From contig VXAI01000050.1 in assembly GCA_013399305.1 (NCBI GenBank), positions 124,001 to 188,000 on the forward strand: a stretch of DNA of 64,000 nt, written 5' to 3'. The position numbers and the translations under genes were made by a program. The stretch comes from Rostratula benghalensis. Taxonomy: Eukaryota; Chordata; Aves; Charadriiformes; Rostratulidae. This document shows, piece by piece, positions 25,005 through 38,300 of the stretch (position 1 is the stretch's first letter; each line of letters opens with the position of its first letter). The notes under the pieces were generated by a model. It saw nothing but the letters and a program-made list of their open reading frames with translations. It searched no databases and was not told where the DNA came from.

Positions 25005-28000
25005 CCACCTCCCTGTTTTTGTTCCAGCCTTTGTGCTGTATATTGTTGCTCCTGTATATTGATAATCATCAAGGAGGTCAAGAAGGACCAGTGCAGGAGA
25101 GACTAGTGCTGGGAGATATTCAGTCTATAAAAGCTTGTAGGAACTGCAGACTTTGAAATACCCGATATTTTTTTTTTCCCTCCTTATTAGTTCAGTAGTT
25201 TGGCTGTTGGCTTGTTTGTATAAAAATGTTATAAATGTCTCATATTGACATCTGCATTAATTTTGACTAGATTTTTTTAGCTATTTAAATTTTTTATTGT
25301 CTTCTATTGATGTCAAGAAAAACTTCTTACAGCCTTCCTGGGAGTTAAACCAGCACTTTGGTTATTGTCAACATTAAACTTTCATATTTGTGCAAGTAAG
25401 ATTATTGGGTGAAACCCTGAAAATAGTTAACAACATTCCCTTAGGCTGAAAGTAAGACAGAGCTCCTAGTTAGCAAAGCAGTTTGGTTATTTTCTTTTAA
25501 GAAGTGGAAACATATATTAATAGAGCAACATATTTGAAGGATATTTTTAGAACATAAATTCTTCATGAGAAAGCAAAGCATGCATGGGCTTTAGAGAAGT
25601 GATGCAGGAGCTTTCTGAGCTGGGTAAATGGCAAAGATACCACAAAATACATGTATATTTTGGTTACTTGTTCTTGCAATATTGTTAATTGCATCTGCTG
25701 CTAAAATAAAATTGTTATGCATGTTGCTTCAGGAACTGGTCTCTAGGCCTTTCTAATTTCCATGCTGTGTTGATTTAATCATTCAAATGATACTCACTGA
25801 AGTTACTGTTGTATTGTAACAGTGACAATGATAGTCAAGAGAACTAATAAATACCATTGGACAAATCAGACTTTTCTGATGGTAGTCCATTTTGTACATC
25901 TTATTGAATTATCAGGGTAACTTGAAAGAAAATAATGAATATCTTCTTTGTAAGGAGGAGCATCAGGTTTCTATCTCGGAGTTACCAGTGGTGCCAGAAT
26001 ACAGTAGAAAATGTAGCTGCAAGTGGGTTTTTTTGCATATTTTTTACCTTTAGAAACAAGTTTATTCTCTGCTGACAATCATTTGTAGCTTAAGGAAAAG
26101 TTACTTTTGCTGAGTAGTTAAAGGTTTGAATTCTCTTGGGACACTGATGTTTAAATGTAAGTTCCTACTTTTAGGTGTCTGGGAAGTTGGGTGTTTCAAG
26201 TCCTGTGATGTGTACAATGGAAATCTTGTCAAGTGGAGATCTAGTACGGGTTAGAAAGCAATGGATGCTTACATGAAAACACTTGAATTTGGGTTTCTGA
26301 ATTCAGAACTGAAGCAACTTAGTCTTTTTGTTAGAAAAGGCTTGTGCTGAACATCATTATTCTTTTGTTGAAAAATACTGTGTATGCATGTAATTAATTG
26401 AATTTGTGTTTGAGCAAGGAAGGTGAACATTCTAGCCTTATTGGGGTATTTTAAAAGGAGCTATCTTCAAAAAGGTATTTTGGAAGCTTTTTTTCAAGAG
26501 AGATTGAGTTTAGTCTGTTTAGGCTTTTGTATATCTGGTTTTCCCATACACAACTGCAGCAATTTGCAGACTGGACTTTTAAGAACTTTCTGTATTTATG
26601 TAGGACGGGTGAGTTGAAGGAGGGACTAGTAGCACATGGTACATAGACGTGTTCTACCTGTGCAGTAGGTCAGGACTTTCCAGAAGCATCAGCTCTGTTG
26701 CATGTGCAGGAGCTCTGTATATACACACAACAGTTAATCTTCCAGCTGCAAGAGGCATCCTCCTTGCTTGGCTCACAATACATGTAACCATCCAGTAAAT
26801 AATACTGGTGAACTGGAAAACTGGCAGATGTTTGGAATGTTTTCTTCCATTTATTTGTTTTTGGTTGGGTTTGGTTGTTTTTCATTGGGGTTCCTTGTTC
26901 ATTTTCTGAGAACATTGTAAACCAGATCAATTCCGTAATTCTGGTCTTTGGGGGAGCTCTGCAGGTGCTTTGTCACAATCGGAACGGGGTGTTGAAGGAG
27001 AAGGTGAAGACAAGGAGCTGCAGGGCGAGGAGAATGCTTTCTTAATTTGGTGAAGTGCTGGGTGATGTTACTTTAGTCTGTCCTTGAGATCACAGTACAA
27101 TTCTGCTGCATTTAAATGGAAAAGACATTTGGCACTTGATTTATGCATATATGCATACGTGCATGTGTGTGTTGATGTAGGAGGTTCAGTATTTGCTGAG
27201 AATGTGGAGTTTCCTGTGCATATGCTGTGCAATGTAAACACGTGCATCTCTCTATAGGCTTTTCCAACACAACGGGAAAGGATTTTAATTTTGTAGTGAA
27301 ATCATCAGCTTGATGATCAGGTTTGAGAATTTAAGTTTGAATTTTAAGGCATAGTTCTGGTAGCCATTGGTTACACATGAGGCTGCAGAGAAAAGGTTTT
27401 GCTATAGTTGATACTGGATTTCATGCTCAAGATTTGTTGATATTGGTTACAAGAAATGTAATAGATTATCTTCCAGAAAATGTTGCCCATTCTTATTTTC
27501 CCCTCCAATTAACTTGGATTAGTATTTAATCTTCCTGCTAGAGAATACGTTCTGCAATTTAGACATGGTTTTTATGAATCAATAGCAAGTTTCCACCTTG
27601 ATTTGTTTCAAATGAAGTTTTTGAAAGTTTTTTTTTTTACTGTATTTTTCAACTAGAAACCTTTTCCTTTTTGAGGGTCTATGATTTACAGAATATTAAA
27701 AATTAATGATAAAATGAGCTGTAAAAATATTATTTTTCCCTGTAAACACAGACATTAACACTGCACTAGCAAAATTACAGAATCTTTAATACCTTCTGTA
27801 AACTATTAATTTCAGGAAAGCTGGGAATTCTATTTCTGATATTTTGAACTTTAGGATCTTATGGATTTTCCACAGCTGATGTATCTAATTTGCTGGTTTA
27901 TATTCAATTTATAAGAATAACTTGATCCTTTGAAAGCTATGTGTCCCACCAAAATGTCAAGGTTTCTGCTCTTCATATAGTTTTTCCTTTAGACTTACTG

Positions 28001-28069
28001 AATTTGATTTTTGCTTTTGTACCATGTTGCATTAAGTCTTTTAAACTTACCTTATCAGAGAATTTGCCC

Positions 28070-28092
28070 TTTTTTTTTTTTTTTTTTTTTTT
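28070..28092. repeat. Poly-T run, 23 bases
   Basis: An uninterrupted run of 23 T, the longest homopolymer in the window. It has no adjacent retroposed sequence on either side that I can recognise, so it may be a simple slippage tract or the tail of an eroded minus-strand retrocopy. Frames crossing it encode phenylalanine or lysine runs and are not genes. Confidence 0.9.
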
Positions 28093-29402
28093 CTTTATTG
28101 TTACTACAGTTAAAAGCAAATAGAATACATCTGAGATTTGCCACAATTTTTTTGCTGAATGTCTGGTCTGTGACAGGATTTGGGCTAGATGTGGCACAAC
28201 TACTTAAGTGCTGCCTGTAAGACACTCTTCACATAAAAGATACCAGTGTTTATATGTTTAAGATACATAGAGATACTAAATGAACCCTAATAAAATAGTT
28301 GCTATGCAGAAGTATGATGGCTTTGTAAGCTGCAACTATGGTCATTCCTAATTTAGTGGAATAGTTTAATGTCAGAACTCTAAACTTTATGTGGCGCTAT
28401 TGTGTTTCGTTTATTCATTACAATAGCTTAAGGGTAAAATGAAAGAAAATATATAATTCATCTTGGTGGCAAACACTTGGTAGAACCTGATTATGCTAAT
28501 TGATTTAAATTTTGTGGTGCAAGTGTACAAATGAGCCTCTGGTACCAAACATTTTAACTCTCTCACAGATAAAGTGAAGTTAAAAAACATGTTTTGAGAA
28601 AATGGACCTGAACAGGCAAGTTGGGTTTTTTTTTATTCTGCAATCCAAACTGAACGCATTTTACTGCAACTAATGTTACAATTAAGCATGGTTAGAAACT
28701 ACGTGAATTAGCAAGTTTTTAATGACATTTATGGTCATCACAATTTGACATGGATGAATGATTTTCACTGTCAGTTATGGATAGAAGGTTCTCTATTGTT
28801 GATTACTAGGAAATGATGTTTTGGGCTCTGTCTGTTTTTGCTGGAATGAATGGAAGAATTCAGGAAAGGTACTGTAAGCCAATGTCAGAGCTTGTTCAAA
28901 ATGTCCCAAGTAGTCTTTGTGCAGGGCAGAGTTAGAAAATACACAGAACTTATTTGTCACAGATCACCGTTTCACAAATTTTAACAGTTTCAGTAATTTT
29001 CAGTTTTCTGTCAAGGTAATAATATGCCAAGCCTGATATTTTAGTAATTTTCTAGTGTCTCTTTGCATTATTTTAAGAAATCCATGATGTGCTATACTGG
29101 GTACATTTTTCATTTCTGTTATTTGCTAGGTGGACATCTTATCCCTTATTAAGATCTGACATTTTATCTCTTACTTTAATGCAAAAATTTTGAAAATAGG
29201 TTTCTTTAAATGCATATCATATTATCTGTAGTTTTGATGCCAAAATTAAGTTAATTTAGTCCTCTTCTTCAAAAAGCATTTCTTCACACTAGTGTGCTTA
29301 ACCATACATGTTAGCTGAGTTTGCAGTAGCAGTTCAGAAGTGAAGAATTTACTGAAAGCGTTATGCTTCTAGTCCTCTCTCTTTTAAACTTGTCAATTCC
29401 AG

Positions 29403-29454
29403 AAAAGCATCAAAACTTATAAAGTACTATGTGAAGATGGATCTCTTGAAGTAG
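29403..29454 (+). other. Possible 52-nt exon (low confidence)
   Basis: A pyrimidine-rich tract ending in TGTCAATTCCAG precedes it, and GTAG/GTAAGA follows as a usable splice donor. One frame is open across the segment and reads KSIKTYKVLCEDGSLEV with one base left over; the other two contain stops. I do not recognise the peptide. Segments like this occur by chance in long introns, so this is a lead and not a gene call. Confidence 0.2.
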
Positions 29455-29908
29455 GTAAGAGCAAAACTCTTTTTGCAGCAGTCACAATTACCATCTTGAG
29501 TAAAATGAGGTGGATTTTCTGTTTGTTTTGGTTTTGTTTTTTACTTATTCTTAATGCTGCTGAGTTATTAATTGTTTCCCTCTCAAAAAGCTTATATGGA
29601 CATCTGCTAAATAAATCAATAACACTTTGCATTTGCTATTAGGAGCCTCAGGTGAACCTCAGAGGGCACAGAAGCTGTGTTAAGTTCTCCCTGAGGTTAG
29701 GCTTAGTGGGAGGCTCTGCCAAGGTAATCAACTGCTGCAAATTTTGGAGATTAATTTGTACACATGACTGAGAGTGAGCTCAGGGAACTAAGGATTTATT
29801 AAGGGTGTCTTGAGTTTCATTAGAATTAAGAGTAGTAGCTTTGAGTGAGAGACGGGAAATGTGCTATGGTGACCTGAAAATACAGAAACAGGAAAGATCA
29901 GTAGGAGA

Positions 29909-30074
29909 GCGGAGCATTGGATCAGGTTGCCTGGAGAGGTTGTATAGTCTCCATTCTTGGAAGTTCTGTAGTGGATAAACTCTGAACAAACTGAGCTTTC
30001 GACCTATCTGGCTGAGCCTACTTTGAGCACAGACCTCCTGATGTCCCTTCCAACTGCTGTCGCTCTATGATTGT
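29909..30074 (+). mobile_element. CR1 3' end fragment, plus strand, diverged
   Basis: It begins with the CR1 ORF2-tail block (GGAGCATTGGATCAGGTTGC) and passes through the final codons. It ends with GATGTCCCTTCCAACTGCTG and TCTATGATTGTA. Divergence is moderate and there is no coding capacity. Confidence 0.85.
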
Positions 30075-30695
30075 AAAATACCTTGACAGCTTGGAACATT
30101 GTGTGAGGAAAATACAAATGTATCTGAAACTGCTAGTAACCTAATACTTCTGCTGTAAGACCCGTACCGTGAAAATGTTTGTATACAGAGCTTAAGCTAA
30201 AATGTACTTACTTCTAATGATTTTCTTACCATTTTAATATGAGAAATATGTACTGGGTTTGTGTCCTGGATGAAGTATAAAATCAGAGCAAAATATTTCT
30301 ACTTCCTAAGGCTACCCAAGGACAGGCTGCACTAGGCTATGCTAAGGAAGCCAGGAACAAAGTCGGAAGTGAGTATCTGAGACCTTTCTCGATCAGGAGA
30401 AAGGTGATTAACACTTGTTAAAAACCAATCAAACAAACGCAAAGCCTTGGAAGGAGTTGAATAGCAAATAAATCACCAATTTAACTTTTAATTGTGCATT
30501 TTTTTTTGATAACTGAAGGACAATCTATATAAAAGATGCGCCCTTAAAAAGACAAAAAGGTGTGGTCTGTCTAACCAGAAGCACAGTGCTTAAGACAAGC
30601 AATTTTCTGCATAACCATTTTAGTAACAAACCCCCCTGCATTCTTCCAATCCAGAGCAGTCTGTTGTGATGTTACATTCCATTATGGTATGTGCA

Positions 30696-30727
30696 ATTTA
30701 TTTATTTATTTATTTATTTATTTATTT
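30696..30727. repeat. (ATTT)8 microsatellite
   Basis: About eight uninterrupted ATTT units. Tetranucleotide repeats of this length are often polymorphic. Confidence 0.9.
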
Positions 30728-33710
30728 CTCTTCTGTGGTTTTGTTTAATATGTTGAACTGTAAGCAGCCTTTGAATACTTTGGAAAGTTGGTAACAAGTC
30801 AGAAACTGCCCATGATAGGAATTTCTTGGCAGGTGAGGGTTAAAGGCTCCATTCGATAAGACAATTGCAGCAGATGGTCTGATTGGACCTAAATCTCACA
30901 AAAGCCCTAGAGGCTTAGCTAAAAGTAGTTCAGAAGGGCAAATTTAACCACCAGTTTAAGGCAATAGCTTACCCTTAGTCAGAAAATCAGTTAACAGCAT
31001 TTTAATGTGTGTTCTGTAGTCTTTTAAGTTCTTCATGGCTCTAAAATACAGACACAGTGAACCTGGGGTGACAAAGAGGGTGGGCGGGGCGTGAAACGTT
31101 CTATATCTGATTTTCAGTTGCCCTGTTCCATAAAAATAGTTAAAATAATTTTGTCCTGAATGCTTTCCAGAGAGAGACAGGAGATAGCTTGGATACAGAA
31201 AGACATCCGCATTGGCAAGAGGAGTAGCAAGGAATAGGCATATATCACTCAAAGCTGCATTTAATCTCATTACTTTTGCCAGTGTGTAAGTGTTCTGCTG
31301 TTTTTCAGAACTGGTCTGTCATTGAAAGCCCCATTTCAGGAGGCAATAGACAAGCGACTGAACTGCACCACGAAATTGCCCGATTCAGAAAATACAATAG
31401 AAACAAGGGGGTTTGTTACCTACGGACACGCTAAACACACCTACAAAAAGATTGCTTCTCACCAGCCCCAGCTGCTACAAGTTATCCCTCAACCTTTGCT
31501 GTAATAATCCTGATATATTTTAAAATGTTTTCAGTCCATCACATGCAAATGATGTAACTATGCTTGCCTGATGCTTACTTGCTTGCTTGTTTGTTCTTAA
31601 AGTGCTCTTCCCATATGAGTAATGATACTCTGTGACACCCTATAGTGATTCTGTTTGGCCACAGTCAACATGGCCCTTTTAGTGATCTGCACTGGATATT
31701 TCCTCTTTCATGTGTTATGAAATTGTGGCTTTCAGTTCAGAATGATAAGGTTTGAAATCAGGTAGCAATGAGTATTCATTTAGCCATCCATTAGTTCCCA
31801 GCTAAATGAAGTGTCATGTGTTCCTACCTACACACAGAATCTGACTGACTGCAGTCTAGGATGGCAAATCTGTGGGCAAAATAACTTTTTTTTTATTCCC
31901 TACAGGCAGTTATTAGGACTTTTTTGAATGACTGAATAGGTATATTCTTTGCCCATTGGGGAGGCCTTAATTTGAATTTTGAATTGTAGTTAAGAAGAAA
32001 TGAGTTGACAAGTGTCCTCCTTTCAGTTGTAGTTTTCCACTGAAATCCTGCGCTCTACAACTTAATTATATGAATGCAATGATGTTGTTTCCTAAACTCC
32101 CATTGGAGGATTTTTATATTATGGTAATCCTCATTGCTTAAGACATTGTGGAGTTTCTGAGTATTATCTAGGTGAAGAAATGCTAAATAAGCTCCGATTT
32201 TAACAACAGCTTTTCCTGAACTCAAGTCTAATCACGGCCTCCTTGGAGATTGGGAATACAGAGCAATACAGCAGCACTGATACAGGCACACAAATGACTG
32301 TAGCCGGCCTTGCGTGCTGCATTCACATTAATCACAGTTGCAAAGGCTTGGATCTGTGCAGAAAAGTGATACAAAGAGTGCCTTACAGATGTAGTAGGCG
32401 AGAGCATAAAACAGTAATATGTGCAGATATGAAAGACGTTTTTTTTGACATGACGGAAGGAAAGCTGTCATGTCAACTTTCATTTTATTGAAATGAAACT
32501 GGTGTTAATGTAGCTGAACATTATTTCACTGAGATGTGGTACTCTAATCACATTCTGCTTTATATTAATAAATCAAATGGGATATACTGAGGAGCTGTGT
32601 AACAGAGTTTTCAAAAGACATAAACCTGCAAAGGACGAAATGGTGCATAATGGATGTATGATACAACTCTGACAAATGCAAGGTAGAGTTGTCATTCTTC
32701 ACTCCCTTAGACTACATAGCCAAAAATGTAATCAAATATTGAAAGCATCAAAGACAGATAAAATATTGTTGACATAACTGTATGTTAGACGTCATTATGC
32801 TTTTATTCTACATTTATAGAAATAATTTGATTTAATATTTGAATTTCATAAACTATTTTAACAAATGAAAATATATAGGCTCTGTAAATGACATTTTTGT
32901 CTGGGAGCCCACAGTTGAAAAAGTGTTATTTTTATGACATTGAATGGTGGTATGTTTTCTGTATCTGTGGTGCAGTCTGTATAAGCATCCTATTCTTAGT
33001 CATACTTCCCTGTTGTTTGCAGTCTAGAATAATGTGAAACACTTCTCAAGCCATGTGTTTAGTAGTGTGGCTTTAAAAAAAAATGTTTCTAAATTCTAAA
33101 CAATGATGTCAAATTCCTGCACTAATTCAACTTTAGATACTAAAACTGGCATTCCCACTATTGTGGAAAACTCATAAAATTCTTCAAATACTGTGTTAAG
33201 ATGTATGCAGAAACACATAAAAAAATCCCTTCAGGTTATATCCCTGATTTTGCACACTGGGCAAAGGCTGAGGCACCATTTGAACAGGGTGTCAGGGATG
33301 GCCAGGTTCCAGGTTTCCAGGGGCTCAGGTGGGCTGTGAACATTATGCCAGTCTACCAGGAGTTTGTTCCCATCAATTCATGCTGGAAAGTGCAATTTTC
33401 TTACTCCTGATCCTCTTACCTTTGTTGAATTATAATTTTATGACCACGAAGTGAATTTCATGTACATTTTAATTTTTTTTTTTTTTTAATCTGAAGGAAA
33501 TAACAGTTGTAGAGTAGCTAATATATACATTTTTTTTCCTTTGTACTGGACTAGTGCTCTACAATGCGTAATAGCAAGACACATTTACTGTGTAATACTT
33601 CTTGGTATAGCTTTAGTCCATACTAAATGTTAAGTGTAGTTAAAGATGCACGGACAATGATAGTCTTTTGCATTATTTTCTATGTGTATGAAATATACAT
33701 ATATATTTTT

Positions 33711-33748
33711 TTTACCATAGTATTAAATATTTTGCCATAGTATTAAAT
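33711..33748. repeat. Short tandem duplication, period 20
   Basis: CCATAGTATTAAAT occurs at 33715 and 33735, with TTTT(A/G) before each. It is a two-copy duplication in AT-rich DNA. Confidence 0.75.
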
Positions 33749-35337
33749 TTGCTCGTTAGGAACCAATGTCCTGTAAATCCCAGGAGGAAAATTTAATGTT
33801 ATCTGTAGCATAGGGTGTATTCAAACAGCTGTTCATTGCAGAGCAATGGACCACAGAATGTGCTTCAGATGTCCAGAAGGAAAATGATACTATATAGGCC
33901 GAAACGCACTTCAGTCTAGACTTTAAATGAAGTGCAACCAAAATGGTTTACTCTGATAGTGGATCTCATCAGTGCATTCTTGATATGCCTGTATACACAA
34001 ATTATTTATGTTACAGTAATGATTACTGTTAGCTGTGCAGAGGAGATGATTAGATCCTGACTGATCCTTACTTTTTGTATTTATTTTGATCACCTGTTGA
34101 AAAATAGAAATGCTTCAGGTTTTATTTTCAGATGAAAACTGCTATTTTTCTGTCAAGTTAATGCTATATAAAGCTGGTAATTCTGACAATTGAAATGCTT
34201 TTTCATTACATGAAAATTAGTGTTGTGAATATACAAAAATCCCACCAGTAAATGGTTTTCCTTTTCCTTTGGATGGTTGTTTGGCTTAAGAGAGTGAAAG
34301 TATTCCATCTTCTGAGATGGGGGATGAAATTGGTATGACAACACATCAGTGTGATGATACACCACGCTTGGTTTATGTTTTACAGATTAAATGGAGTTTG
34401 AGGAAAACAACACCTGGCTCTGAAATTCACTGAGATAAAAGTAGTTGGGGGCTGGGAGAATATGGAGTCAAGCGGGAGAGAAGCACATTAGAGGCTTTGC
34501 TTGTCTCACGCACTGTTGATACCAAGCTAGGTGAGATTTTTGATCAGTTTCAGTATGGCTGTTCTTATATTTTGAAATATTTAAGATGAAAATGGTGTCA
34601 AATGGGTGTTTGACCAACCATTCCTGCAAAAAAAGTTTTTCTTTTCCTGTTGTGTTACACACTGGACAGCTGGTGCACTGAAACACTTATGGTCCAGATA
34701 GGAAAAATTCTTATCTGAATTTGTGTTTAGGCAATGTATCCTTGCACAACTTGTCTGTGAAACTGAGTTTACACTTCTAGTCTGGTACTGAAAAAAAATA
34801 AAATCTGTGGTGTTGGTGCTGTCTGGTATTTTGTTTCTCTCCCACCATTTGTTGGAGCGTGGCAAGACAACTGGTTCAGTGGGGGGCCCTTGCTCTGGCG
34901 GGGTAATTCCTGTCAGAGGAAATGCAAATGAAAAGGGTGAAAAAATGGCTTGTGTTCACTTCCTGATTTGAAATGTAAATGTACCTCTGAAAGTCTACCA
35001 CTGTCATTCCCAGAGATAGGAATCAAATAACTTTATCAAGTGCAGGCGTAATGGCACAAAGTATCTTTGGAGAGACCGATTTGCAAACTGGTAACGCTGA
35101 TTGAGAGCGACAGGCAAAGTGCAGTCCATCTTCTCTAGAGCTGTACAACACCGTGTGTTAGGAAAAAAGTGATCTACTTCATGAAGAAGTGCAAAAGTTA
35201 AGGTTAAATATCATCATGGTATCGTAATTCTTTTTATTTTTCTGTGTTAGAAAATACAGAAGTGATTGTTGGTTTGTGTTTTTTTAACCCACAACCCTGT
35301 CTGACTCTGATTTACTTTGTAGAGTAGGGTAGAGCTT

Positions 35338-35353
35338 CTAAGCTTAAGCTTAG
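35338..35353. repeat. 16-bp perfect palindrome
   Basis: CTAAGCTTAAGCTTAG equals its own reverse complement. It contains two overlapping AAGCTT sites. It is too short for a stable cruciform and has no assigned role. Confidence 0.8.
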
Positions 35354-38300
35354 TTCTAATCATTGGTCACTTCCCTAGGTCTATATTCTCCCAAGGAGAA
35401 TTGCTTTTTTCACAGTTGAAATATTTTCTGTGTCATGTGTCTAGAAGAATGTCTTATGAAAACTCCAACATTGATTCTTATCTGAATGACTGTTACTAGC
35501 ATTGTGTGTTATTTGGAATGAATTACATCTGCCAGTGGTTAAGTAATGAAATTCACCAAGTTAAATGGTCTCAAGATAAAGAAAACTGTAAATGTGGCTA
35601 CCTAGATGTTTTTGAGTTAAGTATTTACTTCATATAATCAGTTGGTGCACAATTAAGGATATGCATCAGTGAAGACAAGCACATAATGAAGATAAAGAAT
35701 GGCTGTGAAGTCTTCCTGATGTTAATATGAAATAATTAATTTAATTAACTTGAATATAGGAAGCTCTGGCAGTTATTAAAAGGCTTGGAAATCTAACCAG
35801 ACTTTGGTATACTGGTGGCCTGAAGCTGACTGCAATTTTGTATGTCATATTACAGATGCTTTTAGATTTTGTATGGAAGGTTTGGATAGAAAATTTAGTA
35901 GATCATCTGCCATCAGTCAAATATATTGATGCATCTTTGAAGAAAATCTGTTTCTTTCAACTTCCAGCCTCAAGGAGGCTTTGAAAAGAAGGGCCACCCC
36001 ATCGGTGAAATTGCATTCATAGTTTCATAGCAAAATATGCCTGGACAGAGTGTGAGAGAACATAATTCAGAGTTACTGAAACTGTAATGCGTGCCTCTCC
36101 AAGTCCAAAAGACTTATGTATTGAGCTGCACACTGCCGAGGCATAACAGACACTAATTATTTTTGTATGAGAGATGGGAGAGGAAAAAAGTCAAGCTTCT
36201 GGAGGGGGCTATGGTGCCTGACACACTATCTAAAGAAAACTGGTGAAATAGAAGCAGAAATTTCTCACTGGGTGCTGGAGAAAGCAGCAAGGTGATGATG
36301 TAAGGTGATGGGATAAGATGGTGTGACTTGTCCAGTGCTCATGCTTTTTGTAAACAAATATTTTAAATTACTTTGGAAAAACATGCTGTTTTGATGATCC
36401 CTTAGCCTTCTTTGATTGTCACTGTCTTCCTTGACATTTCACGTGGTCTACCTGTTTATTTATGATGGCTGTCAAGTCTGTGAGTAATTAGATCCCAGGA
36501 TTTTCTTGTTTTTCCCCAGTGTGTCCTGAAATATCCCTGTTAAGGGATCAACCATATTCTTCTTTTAAAACAGCATTACAATGCTGACCCATGTTCAGTT
36601 TGTAAAAGTCTTTGCCTCAAACACTTTGTTTTTTCTACTGTAGGAATAGTATCTCTACTCAAATGGAAGGTGGCAGGTCTAATCTCTGATGAGAGGCATC
36701 TGCTCCTTTGTAAAGGAGAATTTATACTTTACGCAATACCGAGCTGAAGAGGAGACTGTAGATATCAAAGACCTTGAAAGTATGGTCTGAAAGGAGTGGA
36801 GACAAACATATTTCTTACAATATAAATTGTGTGTTTCCAGCACTGTTGGAGCTCGAGATAAATCATTCTATGTTATCTTATTTGGTAAGCCTTTTCAGAG
36901 CAAGTTTTGCTAGTGGCAATCAGTATTCAAATAATTAGAATTTTTTCTTAGCGGATATATTATAGGCAGTAACATCCAGATCATTAAAGATGGAATCCAT
37001 CTGAAGTAGCTCTAGACATCTAGAAGTTGTCATCTAGGCTCCCGTAATAATCATCAGAAAAGAAATACCACCTTCAGGTTAATTCATCACCCTGTAAGAT
37101 TGCTAAGTAAAGCTGCATGAATCATTTCAAAGGTATTTCTCTTTTTCCTCACTGACTGAAAAGGGGATTTAGATCTCTAGCATAAACCATGTGTCAACTT
37201 CAGATGCTTAAGGTCAGTTGAGGTATATCTCTCTGTGGTTTAGAAGTTGTTGTTTAGAAAACATCCATGAAGTCAGAGTAGCTATAGTATAAAAAGCTTT
37301 ATTTATGAAGTTTATATTCATTTATTTCTCTAAAGAGAGATTATGGATTTATATTAATATTTATATAGTAATGTCACATGCAGATTCTCTAAATTTTTTT
37401 GTTTACTGATAACATTAAAATGTAGACTTCTAAATATATGACATGCTGTGTGTGCCAGTTTAAGGGCATTTACAGTATCTCCTTTATATATTTGTGTAAT
37501 ATTAATGTGTACTTTGAGTATTTGTTCACACAATTAAAGAACATTATTATTTCCAGTTTTAAATTCAATTTAGCTGGAAAATCCATTTAACTTCAGAAAT
37601 CCATGGTGGTGAACAAGAAACCATGGTGGGTAATAAATAAACTGTTCTTTAAGTGTGCTTCCAAAATTAAAACAGCAAGTACATTCATAAAAGATTTCAG
37701 GTATTTGGTCAGGCTAATTTTGCAGGCAGTGCTTGCTCATTACTGAGAACTTCTTACACATAATGAAGACGGAAAAGAAATAGGAACCTGGACTCGAGAA
37801 CTTCTGAGGAGGTGACACTTGTTTACATGCTCCTGGCATGATTATATCTTTAATCTTCTGCTACTGCTTTGCTTTCCAGTAAGGAGTGATAATGAAGGCT
37901 TTTTCTTTTTTTTTTTTAAAGGCTCACTGCATACTCTGAAAGGTGTGAGGATGAAAGATTGCAGATGGCACCTGTACATTAGTCCTATTATAAATGCACT
38001 GTTGACATTATCTTATGTGTATAATGAAATGGAAATCACAGAAAACGAGCTAACTCATAGCCAAATGTTTCCTGGAGGCTGGACATGAATCCGTATGTTT
38101 TGGAGGTCTATTTCTGACCAGCGCACCAAATCCTTCCTGTGATTCTATTTCAAGCGACACCTGAGTTATAGTTTTGACTGGATTTGAGCTGCCTCATAAG
38201 CAGGACATAAAGCAAATTATGCACATCAAATTATTAGAAAAAATACAGGTTTCTGCTGATTAAAACCAGTAATATGTAATATGCCTTATTGCCACAAGAA

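Larger units (their letters stand above)
23381..25010 (-). mobile_element. Longest CR1 LINE here, minus strand, rearranged
   Basis: This is the most complete CR1 in the window, running from the 3' end (AATCATAGAATTGTCTAGGT) back into the RT domain near 25.0 kb. On the minus strand 24753-25004 encodes the RT N-terminal part (MPIYKKGQKDDPGNYRRVSL, then QHGFMRGKSCLTNLISF). The core follows at 24337-24750 ([27 protein letters not shown], then the catalytic-motif region). The tail is in 23492-24224. Three kinds of damage are visible. A frame change with a stop lies at about 24750-24755, between the two RT parts. The catalytic motif reads FAGDTK, with one of the two expected aspartates replaced by glycine. 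A 174-bp internal duplication lies at 23866-24200. The endonuclease region is absent. The 5' limit is uncertain by a few tens of bases. Confidence 0.95.
25011..29908. other. Unique AT-rich non-coding DNA
   Basis: No supported gene. It holds a run of 23 T at 28070-28092, other short homopolymers, and a slightly GC-richer block at 26940-27060. A possible small exon at 29403-29454 is listed separately. Confidence 0.6.

Noticed and set aside
27973..28197. Minus-strand frame with a lysine run
   Set aside because: Created by the 23-base poly-T tract read on the other strand.
30250..30270. TGTACTGGGTTTGTGT, like the 5' start of some avian LTRs
   Set aside because: The similarity ends after about 16 bases and no LTR 3' end follows.
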